NCBI RefSeq assembly: GCF_004000825.1
Contig: NZ_BILZ01000062.1
Coordinates: forward strand, 1 to 33,564
Reading direction: 5' to 3'
Length of the DNA stretch: 33,564 bases
DNA from: Paenibacillus kobensis NBRC 15729
GTDB lineage: Bacteria; Bacillota; Bacilli; Paenibacillales; Paenibacillaceae
Below the pieces are notes generated by a model. The model saw nothing but the letters and a program-made list of their open reading frames with translations. It was not told the origin of the DNA and made no database searches. Both the position numbers and the translations under genes were made by a program. Of the stretch, positions 24,029-31,245 are shown piece by piece; the stretch's first letter is position 1, and each line of letters begins with the position of its first letter.

Positions 24029-24167
24029 ACCACCAATATAGTAGAGTTACTTGAACTTTACAGAAACATATGTTCTAGTATATCATTTTTAATGCGAACC
24101 GCCTAGAGACGAAAGTCGGATGGTGTCGACTGTTCGTTGTACTTTTTTGGATTAGGAGGCGGAAGCC

Positions 24168-25313
24168 TTGAACATTTTACAAGCATTGTTTTTCCCGCCG
24201 GAGCAGCCCGGGGGCGTATCATCGATGGTTCCTTACATTCAAGAACGGTTCAACCGTGCAGGCTGGACGATGGAGCTGTTCTCGCTGCCGAAGAGGGTAC
24301 GGAATAAAGGACAGGAGAACGTAACGTTTGAAACGTTCGATGCGAATGCGTTCGCCGGCAATCCAATCGTAGATAAATATTTGCAGACGTACCGCGATTA
24401 CTTATGGTGGACACGTATGCGAATTAAACGAAGCTATGACGTTATTCATGCCCATCATCCGATTGCGGCGCTTGTCATGAAGCAGCTGTTTCCGGACACG
24501 CCGCTTGTTATGACGATTCACTCCAGCTACGAGCGGGAACTTATATTGAACGGACGCATCGCGGAAGGCAGCGACGAGCACCGGTTCCTAACGTCCGTCT
24601 ACCGGGAATTAGAACATAAGGCAGACCGTCTGCTTACCGTATCTGAATCGTTCCGCCAGTATATGACGCCATATTTAGAAGCTCCTAATGATATTATCGT
24701 CATTCCTAACGGCTTCGATGAGAAGCGGTTTCGACCAATTGCGCACGACAATCAAGTGACGCAGTTCATTACGGTATGTCGGCTTGTTCCGGCCAAAGGG
24801 CTTGATGTGCTGCTGCATGCCTGTGCGAAGCTGAAGCAGCAGGGGCTTCCGTTCGTGCTTCATATTATCGGTGACGGACCAATCCGTTCTGAGTTGGAGC
24901 AATTGGCCGTCCAATTGGACTTATACGACGAGATTATTTTTTATGGCTATATGCTGCATCCGGAAGAATTCATGCCCTTCTTCGACGTCTTCGTACTGCC
25001 GTCCCGAGCCGAGTCGTTCGGATCGGTATTCGCAGAGGCGGCGCTGTGCTTGCTCGCGCTCGTCGGCACTAATGTTGGGGGGATCGGCGAACAGATCGAG
25101 AACGAAGTGAACGGCCTGCTCGTCCCGCCGGAGGATGTCGATGCGCTGGCAGAAGCGATGGAGAAGACGATCGTAGATCCGAGCTACCGGTATGCGCTCG
25201 CCCGTGCCGCTTGGGATAAAGCGAAGCGCGTATATTCGTTGACGCGTGTCGTCTCGCAGCTGAAGGAAGTGTATGTGGGCTTTAGAAGCGCGCCAGAGGA
25301 TGAGGATGAATAG
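24168..25313 (+). CDS. Glycosyltransferase family 4 protein
   Basis: 381 residues, GT-B fold. It opens NILQALFFPPEQPGGVSSMVPYIQERF, the acceptor-domain glycine loop of GT4, and has VIHAHHPIAA, VIPNGFDEKRF, ITVCRLVPAKGLDVLLHA, HIIGDGPIRSELEQL and the EX7E donor motif in ESFGSVFAE. The usual CG-P region after that motif reads CLLALVGTNVGG, with a Leu where Gly is common. TTG 24168 is well supported by AGGAGG nine bases upstream. A cell-envelope or capsular glycan role is likely; no other glycan genes are adjacent. Confidence 0.9.
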   Translation: MNILQALFFPPEQPGGVSSMVPYIQERFNRAGWTMELFSLPKRVRNKGQENVTFETFDANAFAGNPIVDKYLQTYRDYLWWTRMRIKRSYDVIHAHHPIAALVMKQLFPDTPLVMTIHSSYERELILNGRIAEGSDEHRFLTSVYRELEHKADRLLTVSESFRQYMTPYLEAPNDIIVIPNGFDEKRFRPIAHDNQVTQFITVCRLVPAKGLDVLLHACAKLKQQGLPFVLHIIGDGPIRSELEQLAVQLDLYDEIIFYGYMLHPEEFMPFFDVFVLPSRAESFGSVFAEAALCLLALVGTNVGGIGEQIENEVNGLLVPPEDVDALAEAMEKTIVDPSYRYALARAAWDKAKRVYSLTRVVSQLKEVYVGFRSAPEDEDE

Positions 25314-25344
25314 TCGATTTGAGTGACAGAGGGAGATAGGACTT

Positions 25345-25428
25345 TTGGATCATTATCCAGATCGTTATTTTGAACATTATATGGTGACCTTCTCATGGCT
25401 CAATATCGATGCGGATAAGGCGCGATAA
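25345..25428 (+). CDS. Candidate 27-residue small protein
   Basis: A short frame begins with TTG 25345, with AGGGAG (25330-25335) exactly nine bases upstream, and ends with TAA six bases before the next terminator stem. It encodes MDHYPDRYFEHYMVTFSWLN and a tail IDADKAR: acidic, rich in Tyr/His/Phe, no membrane segment. It starts 32 bases after the glycosyltransferase stop and would be on the same mRNA. I recognise no family. The ribosome binding site is the main evidence; conservation is untested. Confidence 0.4.
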   Translation: MDHYPDRYFEHYMVTFSWLNIDADKAR

Positions 25429-25433
25429 ATACA

Positions 25434-25478
25434 TAAGGGACTGCATTGCCGCGCGGCGATGCAGTCCCTTATTCTTCT
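25434..25478. terminator. Terminator between convergent genes
   Basis: A 17-bp stem (25434-25450 with 25455-25471, one G-U pair) with a GCGC loop, followed on the plus strand by the T-rich TTCTTCT. Its right arm ends six bases before the stop codon of the minus-strand transporter, so both transcripts probably use it. Confidence 0.85.
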
Positions 25479-26544
25479 ATCTCGGTTTGCGCTTATCCCG
25501 CGGCAGGATGGTCGGTTTGCGGTGGCGGATAATAAGAATGAGCCAGCCTAAGCTGATGATGCCGAACAGCGGGTACAGCGTCGAGAGCAGCGGTCCGAAC
25601 CCGATCTGCCCAGCGAAATAGCAGAAGGCTAGAATGCCGATCGTAATAAGCTGCGGCGACCATTTCACACGCTGGCGCATCTGCAGAGTCAACCCGTAGA
25701 TGTCGGCAATAAGAGTAGTGAAAATCTCGGCAAAAATGAGGAAGATATAGATCCATTGCGCCGTGTGGCCAAGCTGTCTGGCGATTCCTCCCATTGGTAT
25801 GGCAAATTGCTGAATGCCCGGCATATGGGTGGAGAGTGCGATGTGGCCGGCCAGCAGCATAAAACCGATGCCGATGCCGCCGATCCAGGCGCCGGTCTTG
25901 ATGATCTTCTTGTCGCGGATGGAAGAGCCTAGCGGAACAAGAACGGCTTGGGACATCGACAGATTGAAGGCCGCGTACAGGAACGGAGCGCTCCAAGCAG
26001 CGAATGGCGATTGGTCGGTCGTCATCGTCAGCCAACGGTCGGATTCAGGTGTCGTAAACGTATCGTACATGACGATGCCGGTGAACAACAGCATCATCGG
26101 CACAACAACGCTATTGACGGCCAGAATGGCGCTCATTCCTTTGCGAAGCAGGATGAAGCAGCCGGCAATCGTAATGAGAAGGCCTGTCTGATAGGATATA
26201 TTCCAATTTTCTTCGAAGATTGATCCGGCCCCTGCGAGCATGACGGCGGTTACGCCAAGTAGAATGATCATCATAAAAATGGAGATCCAGCTGCCGAACC
26301 GTTCGCCGAACAGCGTTTTATTCAAATCCTCATAAGAATCGGCTTGAATGTCGGAGCTGATGAGCATCATTTTGGCGCCTAGCCAGATGAATAGGGCGGT
26401 CGATAACGCGATAGTCAATGAGCCCCAGTAACCGAATCGGGTAAAAAATTGCAAGATCTCTTGCCCTGTCGCGAAGCCGGCGCCGACGACCGTGCCCATG
26501 TAGGTGAAGGCGATCTGAAGCACCGCACTGTAACGTTTCCACAT
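25477..26544 (-). CDS. YkvI-family membrane protein (APC-fold transporter)
   Basis: 355 residues with ten or so membrane segments. It opens FTYMGTVVGAGFATGQEILQFFTRFG, the unwound glycine-rich first helix typical of LeuT-fold transporters and of the Bacillus YkvI family. It ends with a basic tail RHRKPTILPRDKRKPR. GGAGG is eight to nine bases before ATG 26544. The substrate of YkvI proteins is not established. The lipoprotein gene upstream on the same strand ends 82 bases before it. Confidence 0.88.
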   Translation of the reverse strand: MWKRYSAVLQIAFTYMGTVVGAGFATGQEILQFFTRFGYWGSLTIALSTALFIWLGAKMMLISSDIQADSYEDLNKTLFGERFGSWISIFMMIILLGVTAVMLAGAGSIFEENWNISYQTGLLITIAGCFILLRKGMSAILAVNSVVVPMMLLFTGIVMYDTFTTPESDRWLTMTTDQSPFAAWSAPFLYAAFNLSMSQAVLVPLGSSIRDKKIIKTGAWIGGIGIGFMLLAGHIALSTHMPGIQQFAIPMGGIARQLGHTAQWIYIFLIFAEIFTTLIADIYGLTLQMRQRVKWSPQLITIGILAFCYFAGQIGFGPLLSTLYPLFGIISLGWLILIIRHRKPTILPRDKRKPR

Positions 26545-26626
26545 TGTACTTGTCCTCCGTTCACGAAGCCCTTATAAGACAACGTATGTCGGACAGCGGA
26601 CAGGCATGACAGCTTTCGCAAACGGT

Positions 26627-27331
26627 TTATGACTGGGTGAACAGCTTGAGCGTTACGATTTCATGGTTGTCCGGATCGAGATCGAGCTTAAGCAAGCCGT
26701 TCTTCGTCTCGTAGGAGAGCAGGTAAGGGGTCTGAGAAGCGGGCTTGCCGAGTGCTTTGACAGCTTGGTCTTCTTTGTCTCCGACATGAAGGGCGCTTAG
26801 ACCGGAATTGACCTTCTTATCATAAATTTCAATGAACAATACACCTTGCGCATTCGGTCCGAAGCCGACCGTATAACCGTCGTATTCGTATATTTCGAGC
26901 GCTGTTTCTTCATCCTCTTGGTCGTAAGAGTCCAGCGGGGCGCCGCTTTTCTTCTTAACGTCTGCCTTCTGCTCGCCGAGCGCAATGCCTGCGAGCGTCG
27001 GTTTCGTTTTGTCCCATTTCGTCTCTTGTGTCTTTGATTTCGTGCTTGCGGCATTCGATGCGTTCGTCGCTTCTTTCGTATCTGCTGCGTTGGCGTTGTT
27101 GACCAGCCAAGACGCGTCTTGCGGATCCCCCTGGTCTAATCCCGGTCCTTGACTGGTCTTCGTGGTCTGGTTGTTCGAAGGAAGCGGATCGTTGCCCGTA
27201 ATCCGGTCTTCATTGTCCGTGCCGAACGATATCGAGCATCCGGATACGACAGCAGCCAGCGCGACGGCTGCCGCAATGCGGGCAAGCGGCGGTCTTGAGG
27301 AGCGGTATGTATGGCTTCGTAATGATTTCAT
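26627..27331 (-). CDS. Lipoprotein with two SmpA/DUF4309-like repeats
   Basis: 234 residues from ATG 27331, which has GGAGG eight bases upstream (27340-27344); the frame is open back to 27397 but without a ribosome binding site. A signal peptide ends in the lipobox VVSGC, so the protein is anchored outside the membrane. A Thr/Asn/Lys-rich spacer of ~75 residues follows, then two related beta-rich units, LAGIALGEQKADVKKKSGAPLDS and LSALHVGDKEDQAVKALGKPASQ, the pattern of SmpA/BamE-like domains (a helix pair and small sheet used for protein contacts). Function unknown. Confidence 0.8.
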   Translation of the reverse strand: MKSLRSHTYRSSRPPLARIAAAVALAAVVSGCSISFGTDNEDRITGNDPLPSNNQTTKTSQGPGLDQGDPQDASWLVNNANAADTKEATNASNAASTKSKTQETKWDKTKPTLAGIALGEQKADVKKKSGAPLDSYDQEDEETALEIYEYDGYTVGFGPNAQGVLFIEIYDKKVNSGLSALHVGDKEDQAVKALGKPASQTPYLLSYETKNGLLKLDLDPDNHEIVTLKLFTQS

Positions 27332-27519
27332 GGCATTCGCCTCCATATATTCACCGTTCAAGAACGGCAACTTCATTGGAAATGGATGTATATTCAATTA
27401 GACGCGCGAATAAGCCCAAAGGTTACGCAAGCTGTGAAGAAACGTCGCGAAACGGTTGCATCGGGCATATGTCGTATGGTAAGTTATCGGAAAAGGTTTT
27501 TCGGTGGAGGGGTAACACA

Positions 27520-28089
27520 ATGGAAAAATTAAAACAACGCATTCTAGAAGATGCATCCGTCTTGTCGACGGACGTATTGAAGCTGGACACGATACTGAAT
27601 CATCAGGTCGATCCGGTTCTGACGATGGAGATGGGCAAAGAATTCGCGCGGTTGTACGCCGAATCCAATATAACGAAGGTTATTACGGTTGAATCGTCCG
27701 GCATTCCTGTCGCATTCGCGACGGCTCACGAGCTGGGCGTGCCGCTCGTATTCGCGAGAAGGAAGAAGACGCTGATCGCTGATCCGGATGCTTATGTGGA
27801 ACGGGTGCCGTCGTTTACGAAAGGGATCGTAACCGACTTGCTCGTCTCGCGCCAATTGCTGAGCGAAACCGACCGGCTTCTGTTCATTGACGATATTATT
27901 GCGAACGGCGATGCGGCGCGCGGGCTAGTCAAAATTATCGAGCGCTCCGGCGCTGAACTGGCAGGTATCGGCATCGTTGTGGAGAAATCATTCCAAGCAG
28001 GAGCGAAGGCGCTGCGGGAGCAAGGGTACCGCGTCGAATCGCTCGTACGTATTTCGTCGCTGGAGAACGGCTCCATTACTTTCGAATAA
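27520..28089 (+). CDS. xpt: Xanthine phosphoribosyltransferase
   Basis: 189 residues; salvages xanthine to XMP with PRPP. The sequence matches Bacillus Xpt (194 residues): MEKLKQRILEDASVL, LNHQVDPVLTMEMGKEFA, VITVESSGIPVAFATAHELGVPLVFARRKK, and the PRPP loop LLFIDDIIANGDAARG. GGAGGGG six to seven bases before ATG 27520 sets the start; the longer frame to 27295 overlaps the divergent lipoprotein gene and is not used. No purine riboswitch is visible in the leader, and pbuX does not follow, unlike the Bacillus subtilis xpt-pbuX operon. Confidence 0.95.
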   Translation: MEKLKQRILEDASVLSTDVLKLDTILNHQVDPVLTMEMGKEFARLYAESNITKVITVESSGIPVAFATAHELGVPLVFARRKKTLIADPDAYVERVPSFTKGIVTDLLVSRQLLSETDRLLFIDDIIANGDAARGLVKIIERSGAELAGIGIVVEKSFQAGAKALREQGYRVESLVRISSLENGSITFE

Positions 28090-28141
28090 TACACCGAGAA
28101 GTTCCATATGCCAGACTCTTTTCTGACAACATTTTATCGCT

Positions 28142-28147
28142 TATAAT
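28142..28147 (+). promoter_or_regulatory. -10 element before the 109-residue gene
   Basis: A perfect TATAAT at 28142-28147, 34 bases before ATG 28181. The base at the ideal -35 position is only TTTTCT, so activity is uncertain. Confidence 0.4.
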
Positions 28148-28180
28148 GAACGTATAAGGTCTAGGGGGAGGCACTAGAAT

Positions 28181-28510
28181 ATGGAGCAAATGTCGAACGA
28201 TTTTATGATCAAGAAGCTTACGGATGCCAAGACGCATTTTGAACGGGCACTTGACTGCAAGCATACGGAATTCGATGACCTCTATCCATATATGGTTGAG
28301 CATCCGCAATTTTTCTGGTACAAGAGATACGTTGCCTGGTCTGAACTGCTTACGATCGTAAAGCTGGCGGAAGAGCTGGGACATGAATGGCGCGACCAAT
28401 TTCTCGAGCATCAGAAGGATTACATTGCAAAGCGTGTCATGTCTTCCCGCGTGCTGGACGAATGGTATGAAACGAATGACTCCAAGGAGCATGTCGACAA
28501 GATTGGCTAA
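28181..28510 (+). CDS. Conserved-looking hypothetical protein, 109 residues
   Basis: A soluble, helix-rich protein with many aromatic and charged residues: KLTDAKTHFERALDCKHTEFDDLYPYMVEHPQFFWYKRYVAWSELL, then AEELGHEWRDQFLEHQKDYI. AGGGGGAGG stands ahead of ATG 28181. I recognise no domain. It has its own promoter-like -10 element and terminator, so it is probably a single-gene transcript. Confidence 0.75.
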   Translation: MEQMSNDFMIKKLTDAKTHFERALDCKHTEFDDLYPYMVEHPQFFWYKRYVAWSELLTIVKLAEELGHEWRDQFLEHQKDYIAKRVMSSRVLDEWYETNDSKEHVDKIG

Positions 28511-28531
28511 CGAATAATCGTATACAACAAG

Positions 28532-28572
28532 AGACCTCCGCTTTATGCCTCCGGGCATAGGAGGTCTTTCTT
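28532..28572 (+). terminator. Rho-independent terminator
   Basis: Outer 8-bp stem (28532-28539 with 28560-28567), inner stem TATGCC/GGCATA, then TTTCTT. Confidence 0.85.
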
Positions 28573-28591
28573 ATAGGGAGAGGAAGCAGCT

Positions 28592-28816
28592 ATGATTACA
28601 GAAGAACAATTGGACGCATTCCGCCAATCCGGGGAGCCGGTAAGAATTGTGCGTGACGCAATGCCGGCTAACGACGTATATGGAATTATCGTCGCATGGG
28701 ATGATGAGAGCTTGGTGCTCCGCAAAGTGAATAAACGAGTCGTCAAGCTAAGCCGTTCTTATACACTCGAACGTGCCGCAGATGAGCGCGGTGAACTGGA
28801 CGTCTTTAGAGACTAG
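28592..28816 (+). CDS. Small hypothetical protein, possible SH3/Sm-like barrel
   Basis: 74 residues with AGGGAGAGGAAG ahead of ATG 28592. The core PVRIVRDAMPANDVYGIIVAWDDESLVLRKVNKRVVKLSRSYTLER alternates short strands and turns as in small beta barrels of the Sm/KOW type, with two Arg/Lys-rich strands; this is a visual impression, not a family match. It lies between a terminator and the zinc-ribbon gene, 58 bases before that gene's start, so the two may be co-transcribed. Confidence 0.7.
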   Translation: MITEEQLDAFRQSGEPVRIVRDAMPANDVYGIIVAWDDESLVLRKVNKRVVKLSRSYTLERAADERGELDVFRD

Positions 28817-28874
28817 CGAGTATATACAAGCTTATACTTATGCGAACGGAAATTGGCTGCAGGAGGCAGATACA

Positions 28875-29513
28875 ATGAAATGTCCGGTATGTGAAAACGT
28901 AAGAATGCGCGAGGTGGTGAAGGAAGGCGTAACGATCGACGTGTGCCCGGATTGCAAGGGAGTGTGGCTGGACCGCGGAGAGCTCGACAAGCTGATGCAA
29001 GGCGTCAAAGAATTGCGCAGCGAAGCGGGGGGCTCTTATGGAGCGGGCAATCCAGCGCCGGGCAGCTACCTTGACCAACTGCGCAACAACGGCGGCAGCC
29101 AGCCGGCACCGGGTGCGGGGCAACCGACGCAAAGCTATGGTTCGCAGCAGCCTGGCGCGCACGGTTCGCAACAGCAAGGTGCTTATGGTTCGCAGCAACC
29201 TGGCGCGTACGGTTCGCAACAGCAGGGTGCTTATGGTTCGCAGCAGTCTGGCGCGTACAGTGCTCAGCCATCCGGCGGCTACGGCTCCCAGCAGCCAGGT
29301 GCGTATGGCGGCACGCAACAGCCAGGTGCATACGGTTCGCAGAATCATAGCGGCGGTTACGGTTCTCATAGTACGCCTCAGCATCAAGCGAGCCACAGCC
29401 CATACGGTGGACATACAAGCTACGGCAGCCACGGTCACAACAAATACGGCCACGGCTATCCGCATAAGAAGAAGAAAACGGTGCTCGATGTGCTTGGCGA
29501 TTTGTTCGATTAA
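28875..29513 (+). CDS. TFIIB-type zinc-ribbon protein with Gly-Tyr-Ser-Gln low-complexity tail
   Basis: 212 residues. N-terminal zf-TFIIB ribbon: Cys3 and Cys6 in MKCPVC and Cys24 and Cys27 in VCPDCKG, followed by VWLDRGELDKLM, the family hallmark. Residues ~51-197 are a low-complexity tail made of about ten units like GAYGSQQP, later His/Gly/Ser-rich. The end is KKKKTVLDVLGDLFD, a basic stretch with a short amphipathic helix. The zf-TFIIB proteins of bacteria are of unknown role. The tail composition resembles the [G/S]Y[G/S]Q repeats of the human FUS family (composition only, no homology claimed). AGGAGG sits eight bases before ATG 28875, so the longer frame from 28773 is rejected. Confidence 0.9.
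   Translation: MKCPVCENVRMREVVKEGVTIDVCPDCKGVWLDRGELDKLMQGVKELRSEAGGSYGAGNPAPGSYLDQLRNNGGSQPAPGAGQPTQSYGSQQPGAHGSQQQGAYGSQQPGAYGSQQQGAYGSQQSGAYSAQPSGGYGSQQPGAYGGTQQPGAYGSQNHSGGYGSHSTPQHQASHSPYGGHTSYGSHGHNKYGHGYPHKKKKTVLDVLGDLFD
29133..29258 (+). repeat. 48-bp tandem repeat (two 24-bp subunits) coding for the GYGSQQ tail
   Basis: The coding sequence alternates two 24-base versions of the GAYGSQQ unit that differ consistently at synonymous positions (GGTGCTTATGG.. and GGCGCGYACGG..). This gives about 2.7 copies of a 48-base higher-order repeat, residues ~87-128. The pattern shows expansion by duplication of a two-unit block. Confidence 0.85.
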
Positions 29514-29529
29514 TGCAATAGAGATAGTA

Positions 29530-29563
29530 ACACGCTCTGACGCGCTCAGGGCGTGTTTTTTTT
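29530..29563 (+). terminator. Rho-independent terminator
   Basis: Stem ACACGC-CTGA with TCAG-GCGTGT (29530-29540 with 29546-29556, one mismatch) and a run of eight T residues to 29563. It ends the zinc-ribbon transcript and isolates the VTC operon. Confidence 0.92.
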
Positions 29564-29599
29564 GCGTCTGCAAACGTTTTATTAACAAATTGTAAATCT

Positions 29600-29653
29600 T
29601 TCAGCGTTTATTCAGCTTGCGGTAAGAGTACTTTCAAGATGCCTGCCTATAAT
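29600..29653 (+). promoter_or_regulatory. Promoter region of the VTC-DUF4956-CotH operon with phased direct repeats
   Basis: TATAAT at 29648-29653, 42 bases before ATG, lacks a good -35. Upstream are TTCAGC at 29600 and 29611 and TTCAAG at 29633, i.e. 11 and 22 bases apart, on one face of the helix. Hexamer direct repeats with 11-base phasing ahead of a weak -35 are the usual binding pattern of OmpR/PhoB-type regulators; the regulator is unknown. Confidence 0.55.
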
Positions 29654-29694
29654 GGGTTTCATCAGCCGAACGATTCAAGAAATGAGGTGACAGG

Positions 29695-30510
29695 ATGAAG
29701 CCAGTCGAGCATTTGCTATCCGCTAACGGAAAGCTGCCGGATCCGGTCGTGAAGCTTCACGCGATAACAGGGACCAACCGGGAACTTGCCGTCCAGCCGA
29801 GTCAGCCGATCAAATTCCGCCGTGAGCTGAAATATTACATGAACTATCATCAGTATTTCATTATTCGTCAGCGGCTCAGCAGCTTTATGGAACGGGACAA
29901 GCATGCGGGACCGACCGGCGAATACCATATCCGCAGTCTCTACTTCGATGATATGGAGAACAAGGCACTGGCGGACAAACAGGGCGGTGTACGCAACCGC
30001 AGCAAATACCGCATTCGGATTTACAATCTGCAAGATAAGGTGATCCATTTTGAGAAGAAGATCAAACGGGATGAATTTATCGCCAAAAAGAAAGTGTCGC
30101 TAACGCGGCAAGAAGCAGATGCGATTATCGCGGGTGATCCGTCGTCGCTGTTCGTACCAGAGGACGAATTGCGAATGGAGTTGTACAACGAAATTGCCGG
30201 GCGGCTGTTAAAGCCGAAGGTCATCGTCGACTATGTTCGCGAGCCATATGTCCACGTGAACGGCAATGTGCGAATTACATTTGATAAACAACTGAAGACA
30301 GGGCTGTTCTCAACTGATTTATTTAATCCGGAATTAGGTACGGTGAGTACGATCGATGATCATTTCATCATTCTCGAGGTGAAATACGACGAGTATTTGC
30401 CGTATCACATTCAAGACGCTCTTCAGTTGGAGGGCTTGCACCGGCAATCTGCGTCGAAGTACGTGATGTGCCGCAAATTTTTGAAAATGAACGCTTGGGA
30501 GGATCAGTAA
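29695..30510 (+). CDS. VTC-domain protein (polyphosphate polymerase-like, triphosphate tunnel)
   Basis: 271 residues, soluble. It belongs to the triphosphate tunnel metalloenzyme family of the yeast VTC polyphosphate polymerase. Charged strands that line such a tunnel are all visible: RRELKYYM (Glu44, Lys46), NRSKYRIRIY (Lys104, Arg106, Arg108), FEKKIKR (Glu120, Lys122), VRITFDK (Arg193) and IILEVKYDEYLP (Glu228, Lys230). The first ~35 residues are extra and not family-like. Bacterial members have uncertain activity. It is first in a three-gene operon with DUF4956 and CotH proteins, three bases from the next start. Activity on ATP to make polyphosphate is a family inference only. Confidence 0.88.
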   Translation: MKPVEHLLSANGKLPDPVVKLHAITGTNRELAVQPSQPIKFRRELKYYMNYHQYFIIRQRLSSFMERDKHAGPTGEYHIRSLYFDDMENKALADKQGGVRNRSKYRIRIYNLQDKVIHFEKKIKRDEFIAKKKVSLTRQEADAIIAGDPSSLFVPEDELRMELYNEIAGRLLKPKVIVDYVREPYVHVNGNVRITFDKQLKTGLFSTDLFNPELGTVSTIDDHFIILEVKYDEYLPYHIQDALQLEGLHRQSASKYVMCRKFLKMNAWEDQ

Positions 30511-30513
30511 TAA

Positions 30514-31233
30514 ATGGCAACCACCACGAATGGAACAACGGCAACAGCAACGGAGACGAATAATTTCTCGGATTTCTTCAAAGACTCGGTCGTCAATAAC
30601 TTTACAAGCGATATCGACCTGTCCAAAATCATTATTACAATGGCATTTTCTTTTCTGATCGGATTCTTTATTTACTTGCTTTACAAGCGGGTGTTTAGCG
30701 GTGTTCTTTATTCCAAAAGCTTCAACGTGGCGCTGATCGGGATGACACTCGTGACGTCGATGGTCATCATCGCGATCAACTCGAACCTTGTCCTCTCGCT
30801 CGGCATGGTCGGCGCGCTCAGCATCGTCCGGTTCAGAACGCCGATCAAAGATCCGACCGACTTGATCTTCTTGTTCTGGGCAGCAGCAGCAGGCATCGTT
30901 ACGGGCGCGGGATTCTATTCGCTCGCTATAGCGGGTTCGGTAATCGTCGGCCTCGTGCTGTTCATCTTTATGAAAAAATCGACGTTCGAAACTCCTTATT
31001 TGCTTGTCGTCAATTGTGACGGCAACGACAGCGAGCAGAAGCTCATGCAGCAGGTTCATACGAGCGTAAAACGTTACAACGTGAAGCAGAAGACGGTTAC
31101 GCCGGGTAATGTCGAACTGACGCTCGAAGTGCGTATCAAGGACAAGGAAAGCGGCTTCGTCAATACGGTTTCGGGTCTCCAAGGCGTGCGCAGTGCGGTG
31201 CTGATCAGCTACAACGGCGACTACGTGTCCTAA
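30514..31233 (+). CDS. DUF4956 membrane protein
   Basis: 239 residues. Three or four membrane segments (~31-52, 67-88, 113-130, 133-153) with the family signature GMVGALSIVRFRTPIKDPTDLIFLFWAAAAG between them, then a cytoplasmic-looking domain of ~85 residues (VKRYNVKQKTVTPGNVELTLEVRIKD). A polar Thr/Asn-rich N-terminal stretch precedes the first segment. GGGAGG is 12 bases before ATG. Function unknown; the family repeatedly occurs beside VTC and CotH genes, as here, so it probably links the enzyme to the membrane. Confidence 0.88.
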   Translation: MATTTNGTTATATETNNFSDFFKDSVVNNFTSDIDLSKIIITMAFSFLIGFFIYLLYKRVFSGVLYSKSFNVALIGMTLVTSMVIIAINSNLVLSLGMVGALSIVRFRTPIKDPTDLIFLFWAAAAGIVTGAGFYSLAIAGSVIVGLVLFIFMKKSTFETPYLLVVNCDGNDSEQKLMQQVHTSVKRYNVKQKTVTPGNVELTLEVRIKDKESGFVNTVSGLQGVRSAVLISYNGDYVS

Positions 31234-31245
31234 TCGGGTGATTCT

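Noticed and set aside
27398-27519. Purine riboswitch before xpt
   Set aside because: The conserved purine aptamer core is not visible and the leader is too short and lacks a terminator/antiterminator pair.
28806-29588. 260-residue antisense frame over the zinc-ribbon gene
   Set aside because: It mirrors the GYGSQQ repeat and has no start signal; the plus-strand zinc ribbon is clear.
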